From: Dolomedes plantarius
Taxonomy: Eukaryota; Arthropoda; Arachnida; Araneae; Dolomedidae
Length of the DNA: 64,000 nucleotides
NCBI GenBank assembly: GCA_907164885.2
Contig: OU015490.1
Coordinates: 16,328,547 to 16,392,546 of the forward strand
Reading direction: 5' to 3'
This document shows positions 1 to 10,548 of the stretch, in pieces (the stretch's first letter is position 1; each line of letters starts with the position of its first letter). The translations under genes were made by a program, and so were the position numbers. The notes under the pieces are model-generated. The model was not told where the DNA came from, did no database searches, and saw only the letters and a list, made by a program, of their open reading frames with translations.

Positions 1-2
1 AC

Positions 3-518
3 TTACAGTCCAAAGGTGTACCACAAGGTGGTAATGCTTCAAGTATGCTAGCTAATTTATACTTATATTATTTTGAAATTAATAATATAGAAAATAGCAA
101 TTACAATATATTTAGATATATAGATGATATAATAGTAATTAATAAAAGTAATAACCCTATAGACTTAAATTTTTACCCTCCTAATTTGGAACTAATTAAA
201 AGTAGCCATGATAATATTAATGTAAACTTTCTAGATATTAATATTAAATTAAGTACTAACAATAAATTTACTTTTGACTTATACGACAAAAGATCTGACT
301 ACAATTTTAATATTGTTAAATTTCAAAATTATCTAACCTGTTTACATAAATCTGTTTTTAATAACATTATTGTAAATCAGTTAGTTCGTATAAATAGGCT
401 ATGTTCCAAAGACAATAGGATTAAGCATATTATAGACTTGAAAGCTATGCTAACTCGTAATAATTACCCAGTAAGTCTACCCCAAAACATAATTGGTTGT
501 TTTTGTTTTAATGAATAG
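3..518 (+). CDS. Reverse transcriptase of a retroelement, C-terminal part (5' end outside window)
   Basis: The frame is open from base 3 and ends with TAG at 516-518. It reads as the palm and start of the thumb of a reverse transcriptase, which copies element RNA into DNA. Motif B is KGVPQGGNASS near the start, followed by ANLYLYYFE. Motif C is FRYIDDIIV (YIDD at 117-128), with both catalytic aspartates kept. Then come YPPNLELIK and FLDINIKL (motifs D/E) and a tail with LYDKRSDYNFNIVKF and QLVRINRLCS. The protein is very rich in Asn and Ile, following the local AT bias. The YDKR...FNIV...QLVR tail is one I associate with a scattered family of invertebrate retroelement RTs, not with classic LINE or gypsy enzymes; the exact clade is not settled. 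No stop or frameshift is visible, so this copy may be young. An S repeat follows about 350 bp downstream. Confidence 0.8.
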   Translation, partial: LQSKGVPQGGNASSMLANLYLYYFEINNIENSNYNIFRYIDDIIVINKSNNPIDLNFYPPNLELIKSSHDNINVNFLDINIKLSTNNKFTFDLYDKRSDYNFNIVKFQNYLTCLHKSVFNNIIVNQLVRINRLCSKDNRIKHIIDLKAMLTRNNYPVSLPQNIIGCFCFNE

Positions 519-854
519 TTTGTTCTGTTGCATTAATAAGTTAAACATAACAATAAGTTAAAATAAAAATAATAACTACTAAAAACAAAAATAAAAATCA
601 TAAGTAAAATAAAATAAAAATAAAATTAACTCATAGTAGTAACAATAATAAAAACTAAATAAATAAAGGAATAATAGTCTTAAAATACGGTAACCTAAGT
701 AAGTCTGTAACTGAGTATCCACTACCTCAATGGTTGCAAGTTTTATGACGTCAGTCATCTTGCGGTTACAAGTTCTTAACTTCCACTCTGACTAGCGCCA
801 GGCTTGGTGTTCTTTGGTTAAGTACTTTTATTCAAACTTAATTCATTTACTATT
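519..854. other. AT-rich spacer after the RT gene
   Basis: No gene seen. Bases 530-680 are low-complexity A-rich sequence made of AATAA/AAATA runs. Bases 681-854 are more complex and may be the 3' untranslated part of the RT element, because the S repeat begins directly after it. Confidence 0.5.
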
Positions 855-1076
855 CAATTCTTCTGTTAATAATGGATTGTACGGTGTCTGAGTGTGTTTA
901 TTTAATAGATCATACTCATCAGAAACAATCCATTGGTTTTTAGACAGTATTGACACCGCTGATGAAGAAATGCTGTCAAAAACCTTATTCATACTTTTCT
1001 TTACATGTTGGATGTTCCTGGCTTCAAGTAGCTTTAGAGCTATTACTGGTTTTCTCTTTCATCCTATTCTTTTTTA
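855..1076 (+). repeat. Repeat family S, copy 1 (two-hairpin structured repeat)
   Basis: Related copies are at 51310-51518 and 57960-58136, and all three run directly into a (TA)n tract on the right. Hairpin 1 pairs ATGGATTGT (872-880) with ACAATCCAT (925-933), extended by TGAGTGTG (889-896) with CATACTCA (911-918). Hairpin 2 pairs GGTTTTTAGACAG (935-947) with CTGTCAAAAACC (973-984). Its position about 350 bp after the RT stop suggests that it is the 3' tail of that retroelement, which is inference. Confidence 0.7.
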
Positions 1077-1430
<354 letters not shown>

Positions 1431-1653
1431 GAAATGACTGCCGAAGTCTGATTTGTTATGCCGTCTGTTGGCGGCAGAAATAAGCTGGAGCTGTACCATT
1501 TTTAAAATAAGATAGAAATTACTTGTATGAACATGAAAGTGAGATTAAACTGGAGTTGGCCCACTATTCAAATAAGGCCTTCATTTTATACCGTGAAAAC
1601 GAATAAATAAAATTTCATAAGCCTGGAAAAAAAGGTGGTTTCATAAAATGAAT
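1431..1653. other. Unassigned sequence
   Basis: No gene, repeat copy or structure recognised between the hairpin and the next MITE. Confidence 0.5.
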
Positions 1654-1657
1654 TTAA

Positions 1658-2077
1658 GGCTGCTGTGTACTAACCCTACTGTATTCGCTCACCTCAATGT
1701 TTACCTATGGAGAAAATGTGTCCGAGGATTGCCGACTTGGATTAGAAGATATTTTTAAAAAATTACTCCGTCATAGAGAAAGAAATTTGACAACTCGAGG
1801 CATTTTTCGTTTAAAAAAATGCAAATAAAAATTTTTAATTTGAACGATTCGGGGGAGAAATCTTGTCTAGTGTGTTTTAAACGGTTATAAATTCCTTTTG
1901 GTGGACGCAATTTATAAAATGAATCGTGTTGCAAGGTTCAGAAAAGTTCGGGCTATCTAAAAATGCCATTTTTATTGGATGATCAGCATTGATGTAGCTG
2001 TCAATATAGTAGACACATTTTTTCCCATAGGTTAACATTGAGGTGAGCGAATGCAATACGGTTAGTACTCAACAGCC
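1658..2077. mobile_element. MITE with ~65-bp TIRs and TTAA target duplication
   Basis: A 420-bp element without coding capacity. The left end (1658-1722) starts GGCTGCTGTGTACTAACC, and the right end (2009-2077) read on the minus strand starts GGCTGTTGAGTACTAACC. The arms share further blocks such as TTCGCTCACCTCAATGTT and AAAATGTGTC. TTAA flanks both ends (1654-1657 and 2078-2081), the target duplication typical of piggyBac-type transposition. The TIRs are long for that superfamily, so the parent element is uncertain. Confidence 0.85.
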
Positions 2078-2081
2078 TTAA

Positions 2082-2960
2082 TGACTAAATGTTCCAAATT
2101 TGCTTACTATTCGTCTAACGACTTTGAAAGAATCTAACTTTCAGATTAGAAAACAGTAATGGAAATGCAGTAAAAGGAAAAATATCTTCTGATCTGGTGA
2201 AAGGGAAATGATAGAGGAAACATTTAAAAAGTCACGTATTACTGTCAAAGTGAATGTTTCCTAGGATGGTTTTCATATGAAGTTAACGTCCTAGTGAAAT
2301 GGTTACCAAAACAACTCCGGAAGCCCCGCCCCAGCGACTAATCACACTTTAAATGCAAGCTTTCAGTCATTCAACCCATTAAAATAAGATTTTTTTACCA
2401 TTTTTCTATTTCTGTACAAAAAGTTGGACCTGTTTGATTAACTTTTAACTTAGAATGTGTGACCAGAATTTTGAATTCGGGTAAACTAACGAACCATTGA
2501 AATGGACATTAGTTTTTATACAATTAAAACAATTTTCTTTTTCCAATATCTGGGCAGAAATTTTTCCGATTCAACCAAAATCTAAAGCTGAGACTGGTTA
2601 ATTTTACCACACAAGATTATCAGTATAAAATTATTTTCATTTACCGTCATTTCTGTGAGCAAAATTAACAGATTTAAAATCTTTTTAAAAATGCATACAA
2701 TTATATTCACTTCCTATTAATGGATATGTCGGCACTTCGTTGAATAAAACGTCTAACAATATCAAGTTTAGAGTTCTTGGGAGTTCAAGATGCTAAGTAA
2801 CTTTGCCCAACGCCAAAATCTTATCTAAACGTAAAAGTGGGACATAAATGCACATAAATTTTAGATAGTATCGAATGACATCTATAAGCTATAATAACAT
2901 ATATTAATCTATAATAAAAAAAAAGCTATAACAACGTTTATTATATTTCTATTGATAACA
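2082..2960. other. Unassigned AT-rich sequence
   Basis: No convincing gene or repeat; frames are short and show no known motif. Confidence 0.5.
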
Positions 2961-5075
2961 CATGCCTGCGAAATTGATGTTTTTGAAAAATACAAGAGAA
3001 GTTTTCACTGAGTTTTATGTTATTTGGTGTTCTGATTTCGAAAATGACCTCCATTTTTTTCCATCACGTCAGGATATTTTGTAAAATTGATATCGGTATT
3101 TTTGCTAAAATCCTATTTGAAAAGGAATTTTCTCAACAATTTTGCATGTACTATCTCGCAACAGTGGTTTTAATTCATTTAAATCTATGTAAAATAACCG
3201 ATTCTTGGTGAGACAATTTGATATTTCAGCAATCGATTATTTTTATAGGTTTAAAATGCATGAAAACCACTGTTGCCAGATCGCACGAGCCGCCTCTAAT
3301 CGAGAGAAAAACAAAAAGTTCCCTTGAGTTTAAACTTTTTCCATCAAATTATGGTGCAGTTTCTAGAAGAAAATTACCAATATACTATTTTAATTTGTTT
3401 TTATTAAGGTAACTTACATAAAATAGACGATTGACCAAGAGGAGCAAATATTATGTATGTGTACATGAAAGTTTGAAACAAATTTTAATCTGAACAAAAA
3501 ACAAAACAAAACAAAACAAAAGTTTATATTTAAGTACGTACTCTTTTTCTTTTGAAACTTCTTTTTGACGTTCTTCTTTTATGTTCAATCTCAGGCCTAT
3601 CTCGTGTTAACATCCAACAGTAGTCGGCGAGCATGATCTTGTCCCATCTTCCTTGATATTTGCGCTCCACATCTTTGATGTCTTGGTGGAACCTTTCACC
3701 CTGTTCTTCGATGACTGATCCTAAATTTTCGGGGGGAAAAGTCTCCATGTGAGTGAAGGAAATGTATTTTGACACTCGTGGAACAACCCAATGCTTGAAA
3801 TTTGTCCAGCATATTCATAACAATTTCCAGGATCCTTGTAATTACCCAGAAATTTTCCAGGTTCAAGATTTTGTCTTTTCGGCCATTCGACTTGTTGACC
3901 AAGAACCATGGAGATAACTTTCAAATCACCGCAAATGGTCCAACCGTGGTGGGCATATTTTATTTTGATGAGGACGAGAGCCAGGTTTCCATAGCGTTCT
4001 TTTAAATGCACCTAGTGTCCAACTAGTACAGAGGCATACTGGCTTCTGTGATGAAGAAGGACACCTTCAAGGTTCCTTTTCAATGAATCTATAAACATCC
4101 TCCATTTATCTTTATCTTAGGTGATATTAAATTTGCTCGTGAATCCGGGAACATCGGCACAATAGACCAGGTTCTCCTCTTCCTCAAAGTACTTAACAAA
4201 TTCCTTTTCTCGATTCCCGTACCAATAAAAAGAGGTACCTTCGGCCAATAAGTTTTTTCTTTCAATCTGGAGCCCAACAATACAGCTGCCTCTTTCGAAA
4301 GACCCAGATCTCTAGTCAGATCATTAAGTTCAACCTGAGAGAATGGTAAAGGGCCTCCCAAGTTCCCCTCTGGAGGTCCTCGCCTTCAGAGGGTTTTTAT
4401 TAGGTAGCGGAGCTTTGAACTTCTGGATGTTCTGAGTCTGAAGATTCTGAAGAGATGACTGGCATTTCAGTTGGCGGCAAAGGCACTGGCACATCAGGTC
4501 CATGAGGAACCCGAGGCCCATGGGTATGGCCGATGGAATGTAATCAGAATAAGAGATTAGCTTTTGATTTTTGCGGTTATACCCACGGACATGGCAGGAA
4601 CAAAAGTAACAATGCTCAGAGTGGTTTTTCGGCTCCCTCCTTTCGGCTGTCATGGGAATTCCAAATCGTACAGCAGTTTTCTTTCATTTGAGAATAAGCG
4701 TAGATCATTGAGACACTGCACACAAACTTTATGAGGAACCTACGATTTGTTCTAATCTCTGAGTTTCATGCCAAAATACGCAAGATAAAGTTGTCTTACA
4801 CAGTCTGTAATGCTAGAGGAGGTGTCACAGAAGGGTATTCTGTAGGTTTCACCACGGTAGAATGATTGTCAGGCAGGGAGGGAAGAAATTCAACGCCGAA
4901 AAAAAAAATTTATGGTAAATGTTCATAAAAATTTTTGATGTATTTTAAGTGAAATTGAATTTTTCAAGAAAATGTGACGTGATAGAAATTTTTCATTATT
5001 TTTTTTGAAATTAACACCAAAAAATACATAAAGTTCAGCTGTCAGTTCCCTTGTATTTTTTTCATCGCAGGCCTA
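2961..5075 (-). mobile_element. DNA transposon with long TIRs encoding an uncharacterised DDE-like protein, copy 1
   Basis: About 2.1 kb. The left arm from 2965 on the plus strand and the right arm from 5071 on the minus strand share, in order, CCTGCGA, AAAATACAAGRGAA, TTTATGT, GGTGTT and ATCACGTCA over about 110 bp. This inverted arrangement marks a TIR-bounded DNA element. The outer limits and target duplication are not resolved. The protein pseudogene lies inside on the minus strand. A diverged copy of the same arm and gene occurs at 31.9-34.0 kb, which supports treating this as one mobile family. Confidence 0.65.
3530..4870 (-). pseudogene. DDE/RNase H-like transposase candidate, decayed and internally deleted
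   Basis: The reading frame is rebuilt piecewise. The N-terminal part has an LYLAYFGMKL segment and a VCVQC pair, then TAERREPKNHSE and the zinc-type CYFCSC (CYFC at 4600-4611), IPSAI, and a LNDLTRDLGLSKEAAVLLGS helix. The core has FIDSL (4081-4095), ICGDLK (GDLK at 3919-3930) and EEQGERFHQD (3680-3709). The C-terminal end is YQGRW...DYCWML followed by a basic KRSFKRKR tail. FID on a first beta strand, GDLK on a later strand and a late Glu fit the D-D-E layout of RNase H-fold transposases; this is inference. Roughly 110 codons (CxxC and LPPLHIKLG region, kept partly in the second copy) are missing between LGQQ and KFLGN, and there are several stops and frameshifts. I remember the protein family as multicopy and of unknown function in arthropods. 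Confidence 0.7.
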
Positions 5076-5362
5076 TGTAGCTAATTAACCTGTTCATGGT
5101 CATATGAGGCCCGAATGTACGCCGTGGCCCGAAAGCCTAGTGCTCAACATGTTGAGTAACTTTTATTTTTCAAAACTCAATTTTTAACAGATCTTGCCTT
5201 TATCATAAATAAGACCGGACTAAACAGATAATGAAAGACATCATGTAGGAAGGCCTACCAGAATAGTTTTGGAACCTATACTTTTGAAATTTTTAAGGGA
5301 TTTAGTTTCTTTATTTCAGAGGCCCACTTCTTCACAATGTCTCCTTTCGAAAAAATATATCA
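5076..5362. other. Unassigned sequence
   Basis: Flank between the transposon and the next MITE; nothing recognised. Confidence 0.5.
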
Positions 5363-5601
5363 GGTAGTCTCTACTAACGAAACTTCTGCGGATTATTAAC
5401 GTAGGATTATTTATCCTTGCTTACCTCCTTTCTATCTTTTTTGATGTATTTTTGAGCTTTTCTGTTTAACAGTTTACTGCTACTGAGTTTAGCGCGCTGC
5501 CAAAATTATAACTCGCGACGGACTCTGAATTTTTTCTTTCCAGAGGACCGTTATGGAGGAACGCAATCCTACTTTTAAAAGAAAACTGAATAAGACGTTA
5601 C
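5363..5601. mobile_element. MITE family M1, copy a
   Basis: About 240 bp, bounded by imperfect TIRs: GGTAGTCTC...TAACGAAACT...TTAACGTAGGATTA on the left and the inverted ATCCTAC...GAAAACT at 5566-5587 on the right. The second copy, at 46809-47500, has the same ends and middle (TATAACTCGCGACG) but carries an inserted R1 repeat. No coding capacity. Confidence 0.6.
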
Positions 5602-5805
5602 TAATTGAAACCGATAAAATTATACTCAACTATGATCAAGATTGCATGATTCTTATAACCTTTTTCTACTTTTTAATGCGAATAATTTGTTATTTTAAAT
5701 TGTTCGAAAAACAAATTTATGCTAAATTGTATGTACCCTTTTTAAGTACATAAATCAAAAATCTTAACCATTGTTTATATGCCAGTCTAATTAGGTACAA
5801 ATGTT

Positions 5806-5910
5806 AATGACAACACATATCTTATGAAATAGTTAAAATTAAACACATATCTAAGGTAATAGTTAAAATTAAACACATATCTTAGGTAATAGTTAAAATT
5901 AAACCTCCTA
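5806..5910. repeat. Three tandem copies of a ~34-bp unit
   Basis: The block AATAGTTAAAATTAAAC plus ACACATATCT repeats three times with small changes. The rest of 5602-5962 shows nothing else. Confidence 0.8.
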
Positions 5911-5962
5911 CGGATTTAATGACAGCCAGGAATTAAACAAAATTGAGCCATTTCTATATTTG

Positions 5963-6379
5963 CATGTTTTTAATAACTCGCTTTCTTGTTTGTTTGTGTG
6001 TTTGTCCAGTCCAAATCTTGCAATCGATTTTTAACTAACTTCCCGACTAGCTAGGTATTTGAAAATTTTAGAATAGCTCAGAACACGATGACAATGCATT
6101 CTTTTAATACTTTTAGCCATCTTTAAGCAGAATGAATTCATATTCAGTTAATTTTGTTTCGTAGACTGGTGCAGCCCTCTATCGGCCGGGAGGGGAACGA
6201 AAAGTTAAACGCAAGTTAACTTCCAATGAACTTCATTTTTCTTTCAAGTGGATGGAATAATTCATCGAAAAAATTTTAAAAAAGTGTTTATTAATACATA
6301 GAATTGTCAAGTTTATATGATTCAACAGAAAATTTAAAAACATGGTATATAAAAAGTTCTTTTTATCTTGTAATTATTT
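5963..6379 (+). repeat. Interspersed repeat R1, copy A
   Basis: One of five copies in the window (others at 25217-25366, 46882-47329, 47566-47994, 56721-57144). It starts ATGTTTTTAATAACTCGC, contains ACTAACTTCCCGACTAGCTA and TGCAGCCCTCTATCGGCC, and ends TTTTTATCTTGTAATTA. Non-coding. The ends carry a short inverted TAATTAC in the best copies, hinting at a TIR element, but the class is unresolved. Confidence 0.75.
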
Positions 6380-7793
6380 TCTTTTCATTCAGCATTGTCT
6401 TAATGAAAGGAGTGAAGATTAAAGCTTGAACATTTTTGATTCTCTCAGCTAACAATTTCTGAAATGTCCACTAGGTATAGTGTGTTAAAAATAAATTTTG
6501 TAAAAAGTTATTAAGAGAACTGTTTATTGAAATGTCTGATTAATCAAAATAAGACTTTTGTATTAAAATGTCTAATTTTGATCAGAATAATATTTAAAAC
6601 TGAAGTAAATCTCCTTACAAACGGAATCGCAAAATAACGTATATCATACATACATTTTACAATCTTGAAATCGAAAAGTAGCACAGACTTTCGGCTAAAC
6701 AGTTTAATTCAACATATGAAACCGAGATTATAATCGATGAGCCAAGAAATTGGATTTCTGACTACCGCATTAGGAACAAGCAGTCTAGTTGTAATAAAAG
6801 CTCAACTAGATCATAGAGAGTTCAACTAGATCATCTATGTGCATAGTTATCACAGTTGCTGAAAGCTAAGTAAGCTATTGAACATGTACCTCCGAACTTA
6901 ACCTGCTTTCTACGAAAAGTTCTTCTGGTAAAAGGTATTTAAAAATAAGCATTCAGTTCACAGAAATATATTATGTTATGTTCAATGTAGGTACGATAAT
7001 TCAATAGTAAACAAAAAGACAAATTTAGTATTTAAATTGCCCTAAGACAGGGAGATAAGACGAATAAAAAGTTATATGCAATATGCAAAATATATTAAAA
7101 TATGTACAATAGAAAAATATAAAATTACAATATAAAATGTAATACACAATAGATCAATAAATACTTAAAAAAAACTCAGTTGAAAAAATATGGAGAGAAG
7201 GGGGAAAGGAAGACGTGGCTAAACCAAATTGTACGGTCTCAGGTGATTACCGCCAAATATGACAACCATTTTCAAAGTTTTAAAATTTCGTAATCCCACA
7301 TTAGTGACATATATCGCCACTTGTTTTGACCATATTATGTTCTTAATATTAACCTTGAATTTTAGCAATTTGGCAGGAATATTCTTACCTTAGGGGATAT
7401 TATAAAATTTGAATTCAAGCCTGTATATTGTTTCGTGTATTAGGTAGGTGATGCTGAATTTCTTCCTTAGTTTAATATCTTACGGAAGTTGAATGGGTAT
7501 AATTATTTCGGGAAAGTCCAATATTGTGTGCCAGGGCAGCTATCTTGGATTTTCCGCTGTTTGGCGCGTTTTGTTGCATTCTCTCTGGCCATAATTCGTG
7601 CGTTAAGGAAAGTCTAGTTTAAAAGAAAAAAAAATTACAATGTAGGGGGGGGGGAGGGGGGAATGTTCTTTGTGTTATTTTTCAAGTTTGTGTATTTAAA
7701 ACGTTATTAAAATATATTGATTAAATGTATTCATTAAGTGTACTTAAAATGTATTTATTAAAAACACAAAAAAATTCAGTTAATATCAAAAAC
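6380..7793. other. Unassigned AT-rich sequence
   Basis: No gene recognised. Contains a short local duplication (CAACTAGATCAT twice near 6800) and a G-run at 7644-7664. Confidence 0.5.
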
Positions 7794-8030
7794 ACTGATC
7801 GCTACAGCCAGCATATTCATGGCGTCACCTGCGGTTGACGGACCCCAGTGATATAACAGTTTGGCCATTTGCGCTTACGATTTTCATGCAGCCAGCGGTA
7901 AGTTTGTTTTACTGATCGCTACAGCCAGCATATTCATGGCGTAGCCGGTGGTTGACGGACTCCAGTGATGTACCATTTAGGCGATTTACACACAGCCAGC
8001 TGTAGATTTGTTTTACCAACTTATGGTGAT
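7794..8030. repeat. Tandem duplication of a ~117-bp unit
   Basis: CTGATCGCTACAGCCAGCAT recurs at 7795 and 7912, followed in both copies by TTCATGGCGT and GTTGACGGAC, then CAGTGAT and CAGCCAGC. Two diverged copies. Confidence 0.85.
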
Positions 8031-10325
8031 GATTACGCTTGGAATTCATCGCATAGCACCGCGCTTGCATCTGATCTTGCGAGACGCCCTGCGATACTGA
8101 ACCATGCGATACTGAACCTGAAGAACCATGAGGGGAAAGAAGAACCGTGAAGGGAAAATAAACAGTGCTCTTTGTAGCAAACGCTTCATATTTACCAAGA
8201 ATTCTAAGTCCAGCGTTTTGAAAACACCGCTCAAACACGTTGGCGAGAAATTTGTCACTCCTCCAAACACGGTATAATCGCCAAAATTGGTGCCAAAAAA
8301 TCCCAGATGGCGGACAAAGTTAGACTTCTCCCAATCATTTGGTTCTCTTTAAATGCCTCATGCCTCTGGCTCGAAAACGGCTTGGCGGGGTTCTGGCGAG
8401 AATGTGGGACCGTACGATTCATTTTTACCGAAATCTGATTAAACAATTATAAAACTATTAATCTATAAGTACCTAGTATTTAGCAAGTTTGCCTGCTTGA
8501 AAAACCTTTTGAATATTTAAACACGTAAGTATTCCGCAAAAATTATTGCTACTGAAATAATTTTCTGTTATATCGTAAAAATATAAATTCTGTTATATCG
8601 TAAAAATATCTGTTATATCGTATTAAAGCCCTTAAACATACCAACTGGATATTTTAAAAATTACCGAAGATGAGGGAATTATTAGAGCATTTCTAGCTAT
8701 CGCCTTTACTGAGTTAACACATTTACCAAGTATTTTTACACCATATAAATGATTTACCATAATTTAAAATCTACTTTTAACCTTAAACTTTTGAAGCGAA
8801 ACTGGAAATCCCAGATATGTACACGTGTATGATAACTAAAAGTCAATGAAATGTACATTTTAACTAAAATAAATCGAAGAAAAGTAGTACTATATAATAA
8901 ATAAATCATGTCTATTAAAAGTACATATTTTTAAAAACTGTTCTAAGATGAAGTTTTTTTATAATTCCATCATTACTCGTAAAATCGCCTTTTTGACTTA
9001 CTTAAGAACACTTTCCCCACATAAAATATTTACTATTATTATTGATTTAAAACGTTACAATAATTATTATCAAAATATATTCGCTTACCTCACCAAGAAC
9101 TCCTTCATCTATAAACGAACTTTTGGCTGTAGAGTTCTTAACGCACCCTGCAAGGTTTTATCCCAGTGTGTTATGAATAATGCTCAGTCCCCAACAACTT
9201 TATTCTATGGTTAATTTCCTTTCACAGCGAGTTTCAAAGTACATTCATCAATAAAGAATATTTTGGGAATTTTCATGAAACTTTACACGGTAAAGAACTT
9301 TCCTAAAACATTACGCGATGTTTTCACTGGCAGAATTCTAAGCAAAGTAACCTCGGGTGCAAAATTCATCAAAGCTGTGACGTCACGTCAAAAAATCGGC
9401 TAGAATTTTGGAGCTGCCACTCACGCGGATGGAAATAATGCAGAATGTTTTGTTTTTTTTTATTCGACGTTTTTACGTCATTTTAAAATTGATTATGGAT
9501 TTAGTTTATTGCATATGAAATTAACTTTTTTTCTGCTGCGAAAATTTAAGTACCAACGTACTGTCAGCACGAAAGCTGACAGAAACTAAAGTAAACAGGC
9601 AACCAACTTTCACTTTTCCTTTTTAGAGTAAATGAGGTATTTTTTTCGGGTGTGATTTTTCTAATTCATAGGAATAGACTAGAAAAACCTTTTCACTTGG
9701 TCCGGTTCCTCATTTATTTAAAATTGGCTCCTAAATGTCCAGTTTGACCAGTTGTTTAGCTTGAAATTTACTTCGATGAAAAATAAGATGCCTACATTAA
9801 TATCATATATTCCAAGCATTCAAACACTTCGCAGAGTCGAGATTTAAAGAGAAATTGAGCGAAGAATTTGTTACCAAAATGAAAGGGCTAGTTTTATTTT
9901 AAAATAAAACTCCCCAGTGGCAGAGTCTTGTTTTTTCTACACTTTTCAAACTATTTTACAAAATTTATCATCTTTTGTAGTAAAATTTTTAAACTTTTTT
10001 CGGGTGAAAACTGCGAAAAGAACTTTACGAGATTTCATACAAAAAATCCATCAGACAAGTATTCTTCTTTCGTTATTACTCGATATTTTAACCTTATCAC
10101 GTGATCGTTTATTAAACTGGATATTTACTCCATTAGTTTATCCAGTTTAAACGAAAATTTATCCTATGACAGATGGGTTTGAATATTCCATTTTATCTTT
10201 TATATATCGTTTCTGTATCAGTAGAAATTTTTCCGTAACACTTTTTTACCCATTGAGGTAATTTGAATAAGTTTGTTCTTACTAAAAATTATTTATTATT
10301 TAAACCCTATGAATTAATTCAGCGA
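8031..10325. other. Unassigned sequence
   Basis: No gene, TIR pair or repeat copy recognised; frames up to 88 codons have no motif. A small direct repeat (CTGTTATATCGTAAAAATAT) lies near 8565-8610. Confidence 0.5.
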
Positions 10326-10548
10326 TTACTATTTTTTGCTATATTGTTTGCTTGGCAGACGAAAATTCCATCACAGGAATGTGACATCATTGTGAAAAAT
10401 CTTTCCGTACTGGGTATCTTTACTGGAATGCAGACATTACTATTTTTTTTTTTTGATTTTTTGTTTGGCAGACGAAAATTCCATCACAGGAATGTGACGT
10501 CATTGTGAAGAATGTTTCCGAACTGGATCTCTTTACTGAACAGGCAAA
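10326..10548. repeat. Tandem duplication of a ~117-bp unit
   Basis: GGCAGACGAAAATTCCATCA followed by CAGGAATGTGAC occurs at about 10355 and again at about 10468; the downstream TTTCCG and TCTTTACTG also repeat. A T-run of about 15 separates them. Confidence 0.85.

Noticed and set aside
935..984. Hammerhead ribozyme in the S repeat (CTGATGAAGAAA core)
   Set aside because: There is no room for stem II between CTGATGA and GAAA, and copy 3 reads CTGAAGACAAGG instead, so the core is not conserved.
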